Positions 26,820-36,330 of a stretch of DNA of 64,000 nucleotides are shown one piece after another; the first letter of the stretch is position 1, and every line of letters starts with the position of its first letter. This DNA comes from Pandoraea aquatica. Lineage in GTDB: Bacteria > Pseudomonadota > Gammaproteobacteria > Burkholderiales > Burkholderiaceae. The DNA is taken from assembly GCF_902459565.1 (NCBI RefSeq), contig NZ_CABPSN010000003.1, positions 620,001-684,000 of the forward strand, in the 5' to 3' direction. Below the pieces are notes generated by a model that saw only the letters and a list, made by a program, of their open reading frames with translations, did not search any database and was not told the origin of the DNA. A program made the translations under genes and the position numbers.

Positions 26820-29800
26820 ATGCTCCATCTATTCTTCTCCAACCGGTTCACCACGCTCGAAGCCGCCCTGTTGCGCGATATCGCACAGGCACCCGACGCG
26901 TTGGCGGGGGCGGGAAATCCCTTCGAGACGGAAACCATCGTTGTGCCGAGCGTGGCGGTGCGCCGCCGGCTCGAACTGGACTATGCGGACGTCTTCGGTG
27001 TGTGTGCAAACGTCCGCCTGACGTATCTGGCGCAATGGTTGTGGGACATGGCGGGCAAACTGCTCACCGTGCCGGAGAGTTCGCCGTTCGCACCCGACAG
27101 GCTGGTCTGGCCGCTATATCAGTGTCTCGCGCAGCCGTGGGTACAGGCGTCGCCGCGCCTGGCCGGTTATCTGGCTGGGGCAGACGACGTCATGCGATTC
27201 GAGCTGGCCGACCGCCTGGCCCACATCTACGACCAATATCTGACTTACCGGCCGGACTGGTTGGAGCGGTGGCAATCCGGCGAGGTGATTTCGCCGGGAG
27301 CGTCGACAGCCTGGGGCGACGTCCAGCGCGCCGACGAGGCTTGGCAAAGTGCCTTGTGGCGGCAGGTACTGGCGCACCTCGAGATTCGTGAGCGCCACCC
27401 GACGTTGCGGGCGATCGACCGTATCGAGCAACTCACACCGGAGACCGTGCCTGCCGGCTGGCCGTCCCGGGTCTGTGTGTTCGCGCTGTCGTCGATGCCG
27501 CCGCTTTCGATGGCCTTGCTCAAGGCCATGTCCCGCCTGATCGACGTGCATCTCTATGTCCTCAATCCCTGCGAGAGCTACTGGTTCGACATCGTGCCGC
27601 CGTCGCGGCTGTCGTATCTGACCCAGCGCGATGGCAAAGCACACCGCGAGGTAGGGCATCCCTTGCTGGCGGAATGGGGGCGACAGACGCAGTCCCACAT
27701 CGATGCGTTGTACGCAGACCTTGCGCCGCAAGCGGTGGAGGACCGGGCGCTCTTCCAGCCGAATCCCGAGCCCACGCTGTTGGCCGCCTTGCAGAACGGC
27801 ATTCTTGCCCTGGACGACGGTCGTCATGGTGCGCCCGACGGGGTCGCGGCCGATGGTTCGGTGCAAGTGCATGTCTGCCATAGCCTTGCGCGTCAGATCG
27901 AGGTCCTGCACGACCGCCTGCTGGCGTGCTTCGACGAAATCCCCGATTTGCGTCCCGACGACGTGTTGATTACCGTGCCGGACCTCGGCCGCGCGGCACC
28001 ACTCATCGATGCTGTGTTCGGCACCGCAACGCCCCGCATTCCTTATCTGGTGACCGGCCTGCCGCCAACGCGGACCAACCCTGTCGCACGCGCTTTCGCG
28101 TCGATTCTGGCATTGCCGCAGCAGCGGGTGGCGGCGTCGAGTCTTGTCGAACTCGCACGTACGGAGGCGGTGGCGCAGCGCTACGACCTGGGCGGCAATG
28201 TGCTCGATGCCATTCAGAACTGGTTGCACAGTGCCGGCGCACGCCGGGGCTGGCGCGGCGATGCCCTGCAGCGGCTCGACGGTACCGGACAGATGCCACA
28301 CGACGGTGCGATGACCGGACCTGGTGCGCACGTACCCCCCGCGCTGGAGCGTCATACGCTGGGCGACGCCATGATGCGGCTGTTCCTCGGCTACGCCTTG
28401 CCGGACGACGCCATGCCGGTCGACGATTGGCTGCCTGTCGGCGGAATCGAGGGCGGCAGGGCCGAGTTGCTGGGGCAACTGGCGCGACTGATCGACGATC
28501 TCGATATGACGGCGGTGTCGCTCCAGACCGAGCGGACCGGCCTCGCGTGGCGCGATCAGTTGCTGGCGATGCTGGAACAGTTCTTCTCGGATGAGCCGCG
28601 TTTTGCCGATGACGTCGCCGAAGTGCGTATGGCCATCGAGCAGATCGGTACAGCCATTGCCGATGGTGCACCTGAGGTGCGCGTGCCGGTGGAGGTGGTG
28701 GCGCGCGTGCTGGCCGACGCGCTCGACGATCCGACGCGTGGCGGGGTGCCGTCGGGACGCGTGACCTTCGCCGCCATTCCTAGCTTGCGTCTGTTGCCGT
28801 ACCGCGTGGTCTGCATGATCGGCATGGATGATGGCGTGTTGCCCGGGCGCGTGCGTGCCGACGAGTTCGATCTCATGCGCGCACTGCCACAACGCGGTGA
28901 CCGTCAGCGGCGCGATGACGAGCGCAATCTGTTCCTCGATTTGATGCTGAGTGCGCAAGACCGCTTTCTCATTACCTATACGGGGCGAAGCGTCCGCGAT
29001 AACGCGCCGTTGCCGCCGTCCACCGCGGTGGACGAATTGCTGGACTTTACGGGGCAGTTGCTCGCGCCGGTGTCGCAGGGATTCGACCTGGATGAGCAAC
29101 GCAAAGCCCGTGAGACGCTTGTCGTCTTGCATCCGCTTCAACCGTTCTCGCCCGCGTACTTCGACGGGCTCGATCCGTCGCTTTACAGCTACGACGTCTC
29201 CAACGGCGAGGCGGCTCAGCAATTGGCCGATCAGTTGGCATCACCTGCGCCGGATGCACCCGCTACGCCATTCGTTCATGAGCCATTGCCCGCCATCGCA
29301 CAAACGCACCTGACGCTGGACGACCTGCTGCGCTTCTGGCGTCACCCGGGCCGGGCGTGGGCGCGCGACCGGCTGGGCCTGTCGCTGGGCGACATGCTCA
29401 CCGAAGTCGAAGACGAAGAGCCGTTCGTACTCGACTGGTCGGGGCGAGACGCGCTCGCTGCCCGACTGCTGCCGCGACTGTTGCGCGACGACGCTCAGGA
29501 TGCCCACGCACAGGCGGCAGCGATCGAGCGCATTGCGAACGTCAGTCATGAACTGCCGGGAGGTGCGACGGGGGCGGTATGGCGTCGACGTGAACTCGGC
29601 GGGTTGCGTGCACTGGCGACGCAAGTGCGAGAAGCGCAGGCGGAGGGCACACAGGAGTTGCTGGTGACGTTGCCGCTCAAACCGGTGCTTCCACCGTCGT
29701 GGACGGGAGCGACCGATGCCATCTGGCACGGCGATGCAACACTGTCCGCAGACTGCCTGCTGCAAGGACGTCTGGCTCCGGTGTCGCGCCACGGCCTCGT

Positions 29801-30254
29801 CATGTACCGCTATGGCAGCATGCGTCCGAGCGATCTGCTCGCCGCCTGGCTCGCTCACCTCGCGCTCTGTGCACATTTGCAGCAACCGGATCATGCCGGG
29901 CTCGAGATCGCACCGCGAACGCTCTGGTACGGGGAGGACGAGACATTTGCGTTGCGTCCGGTGGACGATGCGGCGGCGCTTCTCGCGCAATGGGTGGCGT
30001 TGTATCGCCTTGGGCAGACACGGCCGTTGCCGTTCTTTGTGCGAAGTGCATGGAAGCTGGCGAGCACCGGAAAAATGACAGACGCAGAGGGCGCATGGTC
30101 CGGCTCCGCATTCGCTCGCGGCGATGCCGACGATCCCTATACCAAGCTGATCTGGCGGGGTGTGGAAAACCCGCTGGCGTCGCCGTTCGACCTGCTGGCG
30201 AATACGATGTTCGGACCGATGGTGCAGCATCTTGAAATCGTGGAGGGCGCATGA
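26820..30254 (+). CDS. recC: Exodeoxyribonuclease V subunit gamma
   Basis: A 1144-residue RecC, starting 'MLHLFFSNRFTTLEAALLRD' as in other RecC proteins; an upstream extension to 26583 has no family similarity and is rejected. Recognisable blocks are 'VPSVAVRRRLELDYADVFGV', 'RIPYLVTGLPPTRTNPVARA', 'YRVVCMIGMDDGVLPGRVRA' and 'DRQRRDDERNLFLDLMLSAQ'. RecC is a catalytically dead helicase/nuclease homologue that splits the duplex and scans for Chi in the RecBCD complex. No Shine-Dalgarno is apparent. Its stop overlaps recB by four bases. First gene of recC-recB-recD, the order common in Burkholderiaceae and pseudomonads. Confidence 0.93.
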   Translation: MLHLFFSNRFTTLEAALLRDIAQAPDALAGAGNPFETETIVVPSVAVRRRLELDYADVFGVCANVRLTYLAQWLWDMAGKLLTVPESSPFAPDRLVWPLYQCLAQPWVQASPRLAGYLAGADDVMRFELADRLAHIYDQYLTYRPDWLERWQSGEVISPGASTAWGDVQRADEAWQSALWRQVLAHLEIRERHPTLRAIDRIEQLTPETVPAGWPSRVCVFALSSMPPLSMALLKAMSRLIDVHLYVLNPCESYWFDIVPPSRLSYLTQRDGKAHREVGHPLLAEWGRQTQSHIDALYADLAPQAVEDRALFQPNPEPTLLAALQNGILALDDGRHGAPDGVAADGSVQVHVCHSLARQIEVLHDRLLACFDEIPDLRPDDVLITVPDLGRAAPLIDAVFGTATPRIPYLVTGLPPTRTNPVARAFASILALPQQRVAASSLVELARTEAVAQRYDLGGNVLDAIQNWLHSAGARRGWRGDALQRLDGTGQMPHDGAMTGPGAHVPPALERHTLGDAMMRLFLGYALPDDAMPVDDWLPVGGIEGGRAELLGQLARLIDDLDMTAVSLQTERTGLAWRDQLLAMLEQFFSDEPRFADDVAEVRMAIEQIGTAIADGAPEVRVPVEVVARVLADALDDPTRGGVPSGRVTFAAIPSLRLLPYRVVCMIGMDDGVLPGRVRADEFDLMRALPQRGDRQRRDDERNLFLDLMLSAQDRFLITYTGRSVRDNAPLPPSTAVDELLDFTGQLLAPVSQGFDLDEQRKARETLVVLHPLQPFSPAYFDGLDPSLYSYDVSNGEAAQQLADQLASPAPDAPATPFVHEPLPAIAQTHLTLDDLLRFWRHPGRAWARDRLGLSLGDMLTEVEDEEPFVLDWSGRDALAARLLPRLLRDDAQDAHAQAAAIERIANVSHELPGGATGAVWRRRELGGLRALATQVREAQAEGTQELLVTLPLKPVLPPSWTGATDAIWHGDATLSADCLLQGRLAPVSRHGLVMYRYGSMRPSDLLAAWLAHLALCAHLQQPDHAGLEIAPRTLWYGEDETFALRPVDDAAALLAQWVALYRLGQTRPLPFFVRSAWKLASTGKMTDAEGAWSGSAFARGDADDPYTKLIWRGVENPLASPFDLLANTMFGPMVQHLEIVEGA

Positions 30255-33200
30255 CCCAGCTCATCGACCTCGACGTTTTCGGTTGCGATCTCGATGGTGT
30301 CTGCCTGATCGAAGCGTCGGCCGGTACGGGCAAGACGTGGAATATCTGCGCGCTCTATGTCCGGTTGTTGCTTGAGAAGCAACTCACCGTCGAGCAGATT
30401 TTGGTCGTGACGTTCACGAATGCCGCGACGGCAGAATTGCGTGAGCGGATTCGGGGACGACTCGCAGGACTGGTCGCAGCGATGGCCCCGGTCTTCGATG
30501 AGGACGAATGCGACGGCGACGGCGAGGGCGATGACGGTGACGGAGACGACTTCCCCGACTTCGACCCGGACGCCAGCGACGATCCCCTGTTCAATGTGAT
30601 GATTGCCGGGCTGATCGAACGTGGGGATATGTCGCCGAAGGCCATTCGGGAATGCCTCCAGCGTGCGTTGCGCGGCTTCGATCAGGCGTCGATTCACACT
30701 ATCCACGGTTTTTGCCAGCGCGCACTCGCCGAAGTGCCGTTTGCCGCCGGGCTGCCATTCGCTTACGAGCTGGTGCCGGACGACAACGGCGTGCGTCACG
30801 ATCTGGCGGTGGAGTTCTGGCGTCGTGTTGTCGAGCCGATGGCGGCGCAGGACGACAACTTCGCTGCATGGCTGGTCGATCGCAAGCGCTCACCGGGCAC
30901 GCTCATGGATCAATTGGCACGTCGGCTGAAGAAGCCAATGTCCGAGTTGCGTTGGCCGGAGGCTGTGCAAGGCGATGCGCAGGCGTCCCCCGACTCGGCG
31001 TTGCTGGCGACGTATTGGGCGGCATGCGACTGCTGGGAGGCCGAGGCATCGGTGATTGCCGACCTGATGCGCGCGGTACTGCCGTCCTATAAGAAAAACA
31101 TCTACAACGAGACGTCTCTCCCGCAGGCGGTCTCGGCATGGCAACGATATCTTGGGGCGCGTGACGCCGGTGCATTGCTTGCGCCGAAGGCCGAGTTGCT
31201 GACGACGACGCGGCTCGCCAAGGACATTAAGAAAGGGGAGACGCCCCCCGACCATCGCTTCTTTGAAATGGCGGACGTACTCGTTCGGGCGCGCGCGGAT
31301 GCCGAAGAGCGCTACGCAATGCAGTGGCTGCGAATCCTGCGTGAGTGGCTGATGCAGGCGCCGGAACAGTTGGCGCTGCGCAAGCGCGAACTGCGTGTGG
31401 TGTCGTTCGACGACTTGCTTGGCAATATCGCGCGTGCTTTGCATCAACATCCCGATCTGGCGGACGCTTTGCGCGAGCGCTATCCGTGCGCACTGATCGA
31501 TGAATTTCAGGATACCGATCCGCTGCAATTTGCCATCTTCAGCGCTGTGTACGGACATCGGTCAGGCACATCGTGTGACGTCTCGGACGAAGTGACCGAC
31601 GAAGTGACTGACGAAGCGACGGAAAAAACGCCAACGGTCAGCGGGCGCGGCCCGATGTTCATGGTCGGCGATCCCAAGCAGGCGATCTACAGCTTCCGTG
31701 CGGCGGATCTACACACTTATCTGGCCGCACGCGAGAACGCCGACGCGGCGTACACGCTTGCCGTCAATCAGCGCTCGACGCCAGCCATCATCGAGGCCGG
31801 CAACCGCCTATTCGGTGCCAACGATCGTGCCTTCGTCTTGGACGGGCTTGAGTACCCGCCAGTGCGGCCGGGTACGCGCCGGCGTCCTCCCTTAACGGAT
31901 GTGCGGGACGTCGCGGACTTGACCGTCTGGTGGCTACCCGATGCCGACGAGCCGCTACCCAAGGACGAGGCGCAGCAGGCGTGCGCCCGCGCGACGGCAG
32001 CCGAAGTGGCCCGCTTGCTGGCGGGGGCGTCGCGTGGTGATGTGATGATCGGCGACGAGCCACTCGCACCGGGCGATATTGCCGTGATCGTGCAGACGCA
32101 CCGTCAGGGCGCGCTGATGAAGTCGATGCTCGCCGAGCACGCGGTAGGGAGCGTGGAGTTGACGCAGGACTCGGTATTCGCGAGCGAAGAGGCGGAAACC
32201 TTGTTGCGTGTGCTGCGGGCGGTGGAGGCACCCGGCGACGTGCGAGCCCTGCGTGCTGCGCTTGCGACAGAGTTGTTCGGGCTCGATGCCACGGCGCTTT
32301 ACCGCATGCAGACCAGCGACGCTTCGGATGCGGAGGCGATCGCGTGGATCGAGCGCCTGCAACGGTATCGTCAGTTGTGGACCGATCGCGGATTCTCGGC
32401 CATGTGGCGCACGCTCATGCGTGAGCTTGGACTTGCGGCACGGTTGGTCGCACAGTCCGGTGGAGAGCGTCGTCTGACCAACTTCATGCATCTGGCGGAG
32501 CTTGCTCAAGCGCGATGGGCGGAGCAGCCGGGCATGCCTGCTTTGCTGCGTTGGCTGGCGTCGCAGCGCAATGCCAGCGGAGGCGAGGAGGCGCAGTTGC
32601 GCCTGGAGTCGGATCAGAATCTGGTCCAGATCGTGACCGTTCACAAATCGAAGGGACTTGAGTACGGTGTGGTGTTCTGCCCGTTCCTTTGGGACGGTTC
32701 AGTGCGCGACGGAGGCGGTCTCGAGGGGCTGGAGTACCACGATGGCGCGACGGCCGTCATCGACTTTACCGACGCGGCAGGCAAGGGCTCACCCGCCGCT
32801 GCTGCGTTGCGGCAGGAACAATCGGCGGAGCAGGCGCGCCTGCTGTACGTTGCGCTGACGCGCGCGGTGTACCGCTGCTATCTTGCGGCGGGCATCTATT
32901 CGTCGCGTCGTAGCGTGAAGGAAGCGTGTGGCGGCATGCTCAACTGGCTTGCTGCCGGGCAAGGCACGACGTTCGACGCATGGATTGCTTCGACCCTCGA
33001 TGCCGATGAGCGCGTCGAGACGATTCGCCTGGCGTGGAAGGCGCTGGTGGGTGGACCGCTCGACGTCGTGCCGTTGCCTGTGGGCGATGCGCTCGATGGC
33101 GACACGCGCGTGGTGCACGATGCCGCACCCGAACTGACCACGCGTGCGAGTACGCGTGCCCTGCGCGAGGCATGGCGCATCGGGAGCTTCTCGGGGTTGT

Positions 33201-34159
33201 TAGCCGGAATGCACACCGGACCGCAACTTGGCGGTGGACAGTTGAGTGCACCGGAGCGCACACGTCCCGATTACGACGCGCAAGCCAATGCGGGACCGAC
33301 GTTTGCGTTGCCGCCGGAAGGCGATGACGTCTGGCCGCCTGTCGACGATATTCTCCGTTTCCCGCGTGGCCCGGCCGCCGGGGAGAGCTTGCACCGGGTG
33401 TTCGAACTGGCGGACTTCCAGTCGCGTGCCCAATGGTCGCATGCGGTGTCGCGGGCGCTGCGCGAGCGTCCGCCGGGACGCGGTGCGGAGCAAAACGACA
33501 CGTGGCGCGCCATGATGACGAACATGTTGAGTGACACGCTCGCCACGCCGCTGCGCCCCGGCATGCAACTGGCGGATGTCTCGCTGGCTGAGCGTCTTAC
33601 CGAAATGGAGTTCACGTACCCGGCAGATGCGGTGTCGCTCGACGCGCTGCGCGGCCTGTTGCGCCAATTCGGATATCCCGACTTGCCGCTGGACGCAACG
33701 GTCCTGCGGGGCTATCTCAAAGGCTTCATCGATCTGGTGTTCCGTCACAGTGGCCAATGGTGGATTCTCGACTGGAAGTCGAACTACCTCGGAACCGCCC
33801 CTGAGAACTACGGGGGCGATGGTCTGCGCGAGGCCATGGCCGAACACGGCTATCACCTTCAGTACTTGCTTTACACGCTGGCGCTGCATCGCTATTTGCG
33901 GCGTCGCTTACCTGATTACGATTACGACCGCGATATGGGCGGCAGCCTCTATTTGTTTGTGCGGGGCGTGCGTCCCGATTGGGCCAGCGCGCATCTCGCC
34001 GGAGACGAAGTCCCGGGGGTTTTCTTCGACAAACCCTCGCAGGAAATGGTCGACGCGCTCGATGGACTGTTCGCCGCAGGCGAGAATGCGGCGCTGGCGC
34101 AAGCACTCTCGCTGGACGCGCAGGGCGGCTCGGTACACGCCTACGGGGAGGGCGCATGA
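30251..34159 (+). CDS. recB: Exodeoxyribonuclease V subunit beta
   Basis: A 1302-residue RecB (E. coli about 1180). UvrD-type helicase: Walker A 'EASAGTGKTWNI' (22-33), 'LIDEFQDTDPLQF', 'MVGDPKQAIYSFRAAD', 'TVHKSKGLEYGVVFCPFLW', 'ARLLYVALTRA'. The C-terminal nuclease is intact: 'KGFIDLVFRHSGQWWILDWK' supplies the Asp/Asp-Trp-Lys active site and 'YHLQYLLYTLALHRYL' the YxxQ-like motif. Two inserts account for part of the extra length: a nearly all-acidic tract (residues about 83-111) and a 'DEVTDEVTDEATE' repeat (31571-31632). The start overlaps recC and the stop overlaps recD (both ATGA). Confidence 0.94.
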   Translation: MTQLIDLDVFGCDLDGVCLIEASAGTGKTWNICALYVRLLLEKQLTVEQILVVTFTNAATAELRERIRGRLAGLVAAMAPVFDEDECDGDGEGDDGDGDDFPDFDPDASDDPLFNVMIAGLIERGDMSPKAIRECLQRALRGFDQASIHTIHGFCQRALAEVPFAAGLPFAYELVPDDNGVRHDLAVEFWRRVVEPMAAQDDNFAAWLVDRKRSPGTLMDQLARRLKKPMSELRWPEAVQGDAQASPDSALLATYWAACDCWEAEASVIADLMRAVLPSYKKNIYNETSLPQAVSAWQRYLGARDAGALLAPKAELLTTTRLAKDIKKGETPPDHRFFEMADVLVRARADAEERYAMQWLRILREWLMQAPEQLALRKRELRVVSFDDLLGNIARALHQHPDLADALRERYPCALIDEFQDTDPLQFAIFSAVYGHRSGTSCDVSDEVTDEVTDEATEKTPTVSGRGPMFMVGDPKQAIYSFRAADLHTYLAARENADAAYTLAVNQRSTPAIIEAGNRLFGANDRAFVLDGLEYPPVRPGTRRRPPLTDVRDVADLTVWWLPDADEPLPKDEAQQACARATAAEVARLLAGASRGDVMIGDEPLAPGDIAVIVQTHRQGALMKSMLAEHAVGSVELTQDSVFASEEAETLLRVLRAVEAPGDVRALRAALATELFGLDATALYRMQTSDASDAEAIAWIERLQRYRQLWTDRGFSAMWRTLMRELGLAARLVAQSGGERRLTNFMHLAELAQARWAEQPGMPALLRWLASQRNASGGEEAQLRLESDQNLVQIVTVHKSKGLEYGVVFCPFLWDGSVRDGGGLEGLEYHDGATAVIDFTDAAGKGSPAAAALRQEQSAEQARLLYVALTRAVYRCYLAAGIYSSRRSVKEACGGMLNWLAAGQGTTFDAWIASTLDADERVETIRLAWKALVGGPLDVVPLPVGDALDGDTRVVHDAAPELTTRASTRALREAWRIGSFSGLLAGMHTGPQLGGGQLSAPERTRPDYDAQANAGPTFALPPEGDDVWPPVDDILRFPRGPAAGESLHRVFELADFQSRAQWSHAVSRALRERPPGRGAEQNDTWRAMMTNMLSDTLATPLRPGMQLADVSLAERLTEMEFTYPADAVSLDALRGLLRQFGYPDLPLDATVLRGYLKGFIDLVFRHSGQWWILDWKSNYLGTAPENYGGDGLREAMAEHGYHLQYLLYTLALHRYLRRRLPDYDYDRDMGGSLYLFVRGVRPDWASAHLAGDEVPGVFFDKPSQEMVDALDGLFAAGENAALAQALSLDAQGGSVHAYGEGA

Positions 34160-36330
34160 GCGATAGACGCCATACCGGTGATGCGTCCGGCGCACCGTTG
34201 GTCGACAGCGGGGTGGTTCGGCTTGCGCAAGGGTTCGCGCGTCGCATGGGGTTGCTCGCGCGAGGGAACGGTGCCGATGAGCTCACGTGCCGCTATGTTC
34301 GGCGGGCGGCGCTCGAAGTCAGTCTCGCCACATCGGAAGGGCATGTTTGCGTGCCGCTCGACAACCTGCTCGACGCGCAGGCCAGCGGCGAGTTGTTTCC
34401 CGGTGACGCGCCAGCGTTGTCCGTCTGGCGAGAGGCGCTTTTCGCCAGCGGCTTATGTGCGCCGGCCAGCCTCGCGCACGTGCGCGCAGGCGATGTACAG
34501 GCGCACGCCTATCCGCTCTTGCTCGACGATCAGGACCGCCTGTATCTGGCTCGCTACTATCACTATGAAGCACGCCTTGCCCTCGCGCTCGGACGAAAGC
34601 TGACAGTGAGCGAGGAGGCATCGACCTCGGCGATCACAGACGAAGACCGCAAGCGCTTGCAGCGCTACTTCCGCGAGGGTGTGCTGCGCTCGCCCGAAGG
34701 CCAGCTGGAGCCGAATTGGCAGATGGCGGCAGCCGCGCTCGCATTGCAGCGCTCGCTGGTCGTGCTCAGCGGCGGCCCGGGGACGGGGAAGACGACCACG
34801 GTCGTCGGTCTGATTGCGTGTCTGCTGGAGCGCGATGCCAACCTGCGCGTTGCGCTGGCAGCGCCCACGGGCAAAGCGGCACAGCGTATGCAGGAAGCGC
34901 TGACGGCGCGTCAAGACTTGCCCGAGACCGTGCGACTCGCACTCCCCGAAGCGGCGGTGACATTGCATCGACTGCTCGGCGTATTGCCGGAGTCGGCGGA
35001 GCAGGTGGGGCGACGCTTTCGTCATCACGCAGGCAACCCTTTGCCATACGACCTGATCGTGGTGGATGAGGCGTCCATGATCGATTTGTCGATGGCAACG
35101 CAGTTGCTGGAAGCGGTGCCTGACGGGGCGCGTCTCATTTTGCTGGGAGACAAGGACCAGTTGGCGGCCGTCGAGGCGGGGGCGGTGTTCGGTGAGCTGA
35201 GCGCCCAGCGGGTGTTTTCGCCGTCGATGCGCAGGCAATTACTGTCGGCGCTTGGCTGGCCCTCAAACGACTTACCTGGCTCGGGTCCGCTAGCTGTGAG
35301 CAGCACCCGCGTGTCACAAGCGGGTACTGCGCCGACGGCGCAGGCCCGGGCGCCCCGCGGTTTGGAGGACGCCGTCGTCTGGCTGGAACGCACCTATCGC
35401 TTTGGGGCGAACTCGGCGATCGGTCGTCTGGCAACGGCCATCAAGACTGGGAAAGTCATCGATGCGCGCAAGGAGTTCGCTGTTGCCGAGAGCGAGTCCG
35501 GCCGAGTCAATGCCGGGGGAGCGGCGGGTGGTGCATCTTCCGAAGCCAACCCGGTGGACCGTGTGCTGCTAAGCGAAGATGGCGGCACCCAGTTGTCGCC
35601 CGTCACACTGAACACGCTGGCCGATGGTTACGGCGAATACCTCGATGCGCTCGCTGAAGCGTTTACGACGATTGAGCAGTTAGGCGATCCCGCCGCGGCT
35701 ACGACGGCAGACATTGCCATGGTCGCTCAGCCTGTCTTTGCTGCTTTTGGGAAGTTTCGCGTGCTTTGCGCGACGCGGGGCGGGCGACGAGGCGTCGAGT
35801 TTCTCGGTGCACAACTAACGGCGCTGCTGGCGCGTCGCGCCGGTGTGGCATTGGGCGCGGGGGGCGGTGCGTGGTTTGCTGGGCGTCCGGTGCTTGTGAC
35901 GCAGAACGAATACGCGCTGAATCTCTTCAACGGCGATATCGGCATTGCGTTGCCGCTCGGACCTTCCGGCACGTTGCGCGTGGCGTTCGCGACGCCCGAT
36001 GGTGGCTACCGCCTCTACTCGCCTGCCAGTTTGCCCGCGCACGAAACGGCATTTGCGATGACGATTCATAAGTCGCAGGGGTCGGAATTCGAGCGCGTCG
36101 CGATTGTGTTGCCGGAGCAGGCGAGCCGGGTGTTGTCGCGAGAACTGATCTATACGGGCGTCACGCGTGCGCGCCGGGAAGCGTGGTTGTATGCGCCGTG
36201 GTCCGTGATTGCGTCGGCCATCGCACGCCCGACGCAGCGCGATGGCGGCCTGACCGACCGTCTGACGGAGGTGCTGGCTACGACGTCTGATTCTCCGACG
36301 GGTTCGCGTTCAGCTTTGCCGCTGCGATAG
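34156..36330 (+). CDS. recD: Exodeoxyribonuclease V subunit alpha
   Basis: A 724-residue RecD (E. coli 608), the 5'-3' helicase of RecBCD. Walker A 'LSGGPGTGKTTTVVGLIACL', Walker B 'DLIVVDEASMIDLSMATQLL', 'LLGDKDQLAAVEAGAVFGEL', and the late motifs 'AFAMTIHKSQGSEFERVAIV' and 'LIYTGVTRARREAWLYAP'. The start at 34156 overlaps the recB stop. Two Ala/Ser/Gly-rich inserts lie before and after 'DAVVWLERTYRFG' (about 35275-35370 and 35480-35590) and explain the greater length. The 3' end overlaps the convergent CNNM gene by 53 bases. Confidence 0.93.
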   Translation: MSDRRHTGDASGAPLVDSGVVRLAQGFARRMGLLARGNGADELTCRYVRRAALEVSLATSEGHVCVPLDNLLDAQASGELFPGDAPALSVWREALFASGLCAPASLAHVRAGDVQAHAYPLLLDDQDRLYLARYYHYEARLALALGRKLTVSEEASTSAITDEDRKRLQRYFREGVLRSPEGQLEPNWQMAAAALALQRSLVVLSGGPGTGKTTTVVGLIACLLERDANLRVALAAPTGKAAQRMQEALTARQDLPETVRLALPEAAVTLHRLLGVLPESAEQVGRRFRHHAGNPLPYDLIVVDEASMIDLSMATQLLEAVPDGARLILLGDKDQLAAVEAGAVFGELSAQRVFSPSMRRQLLSALGWPSNDLPGSGPLAVSSTRVSQAGTAPTAQARAPRGLEDAVVWLERTYRFGANSAIGRLATAIKTGKVIDARKEFAVAESESGRVNAGGAAGGASSEANPVDRVLLSEDGGTQLSPVTLNTLADGYGEYLDALAEAFTTIEQLGDPAAATTADIAMVAQPVFAAFGKFRVLCATRGGRRGVEFLGAQLTALLARRAGVALGAGGGAWFAGRPVLVTQNEYALNLFNGDIGIALPLGPSGTLRVAFATPDGGYRLYSPASLPAHETAFAMTIHKSQGSEFERVAIVLPEQASRVLSRELIYTGVTRARREAWLYAPWSVIASAIARPTQRDGGLTDRLTEVLATTSDSPTGSRSALPLR

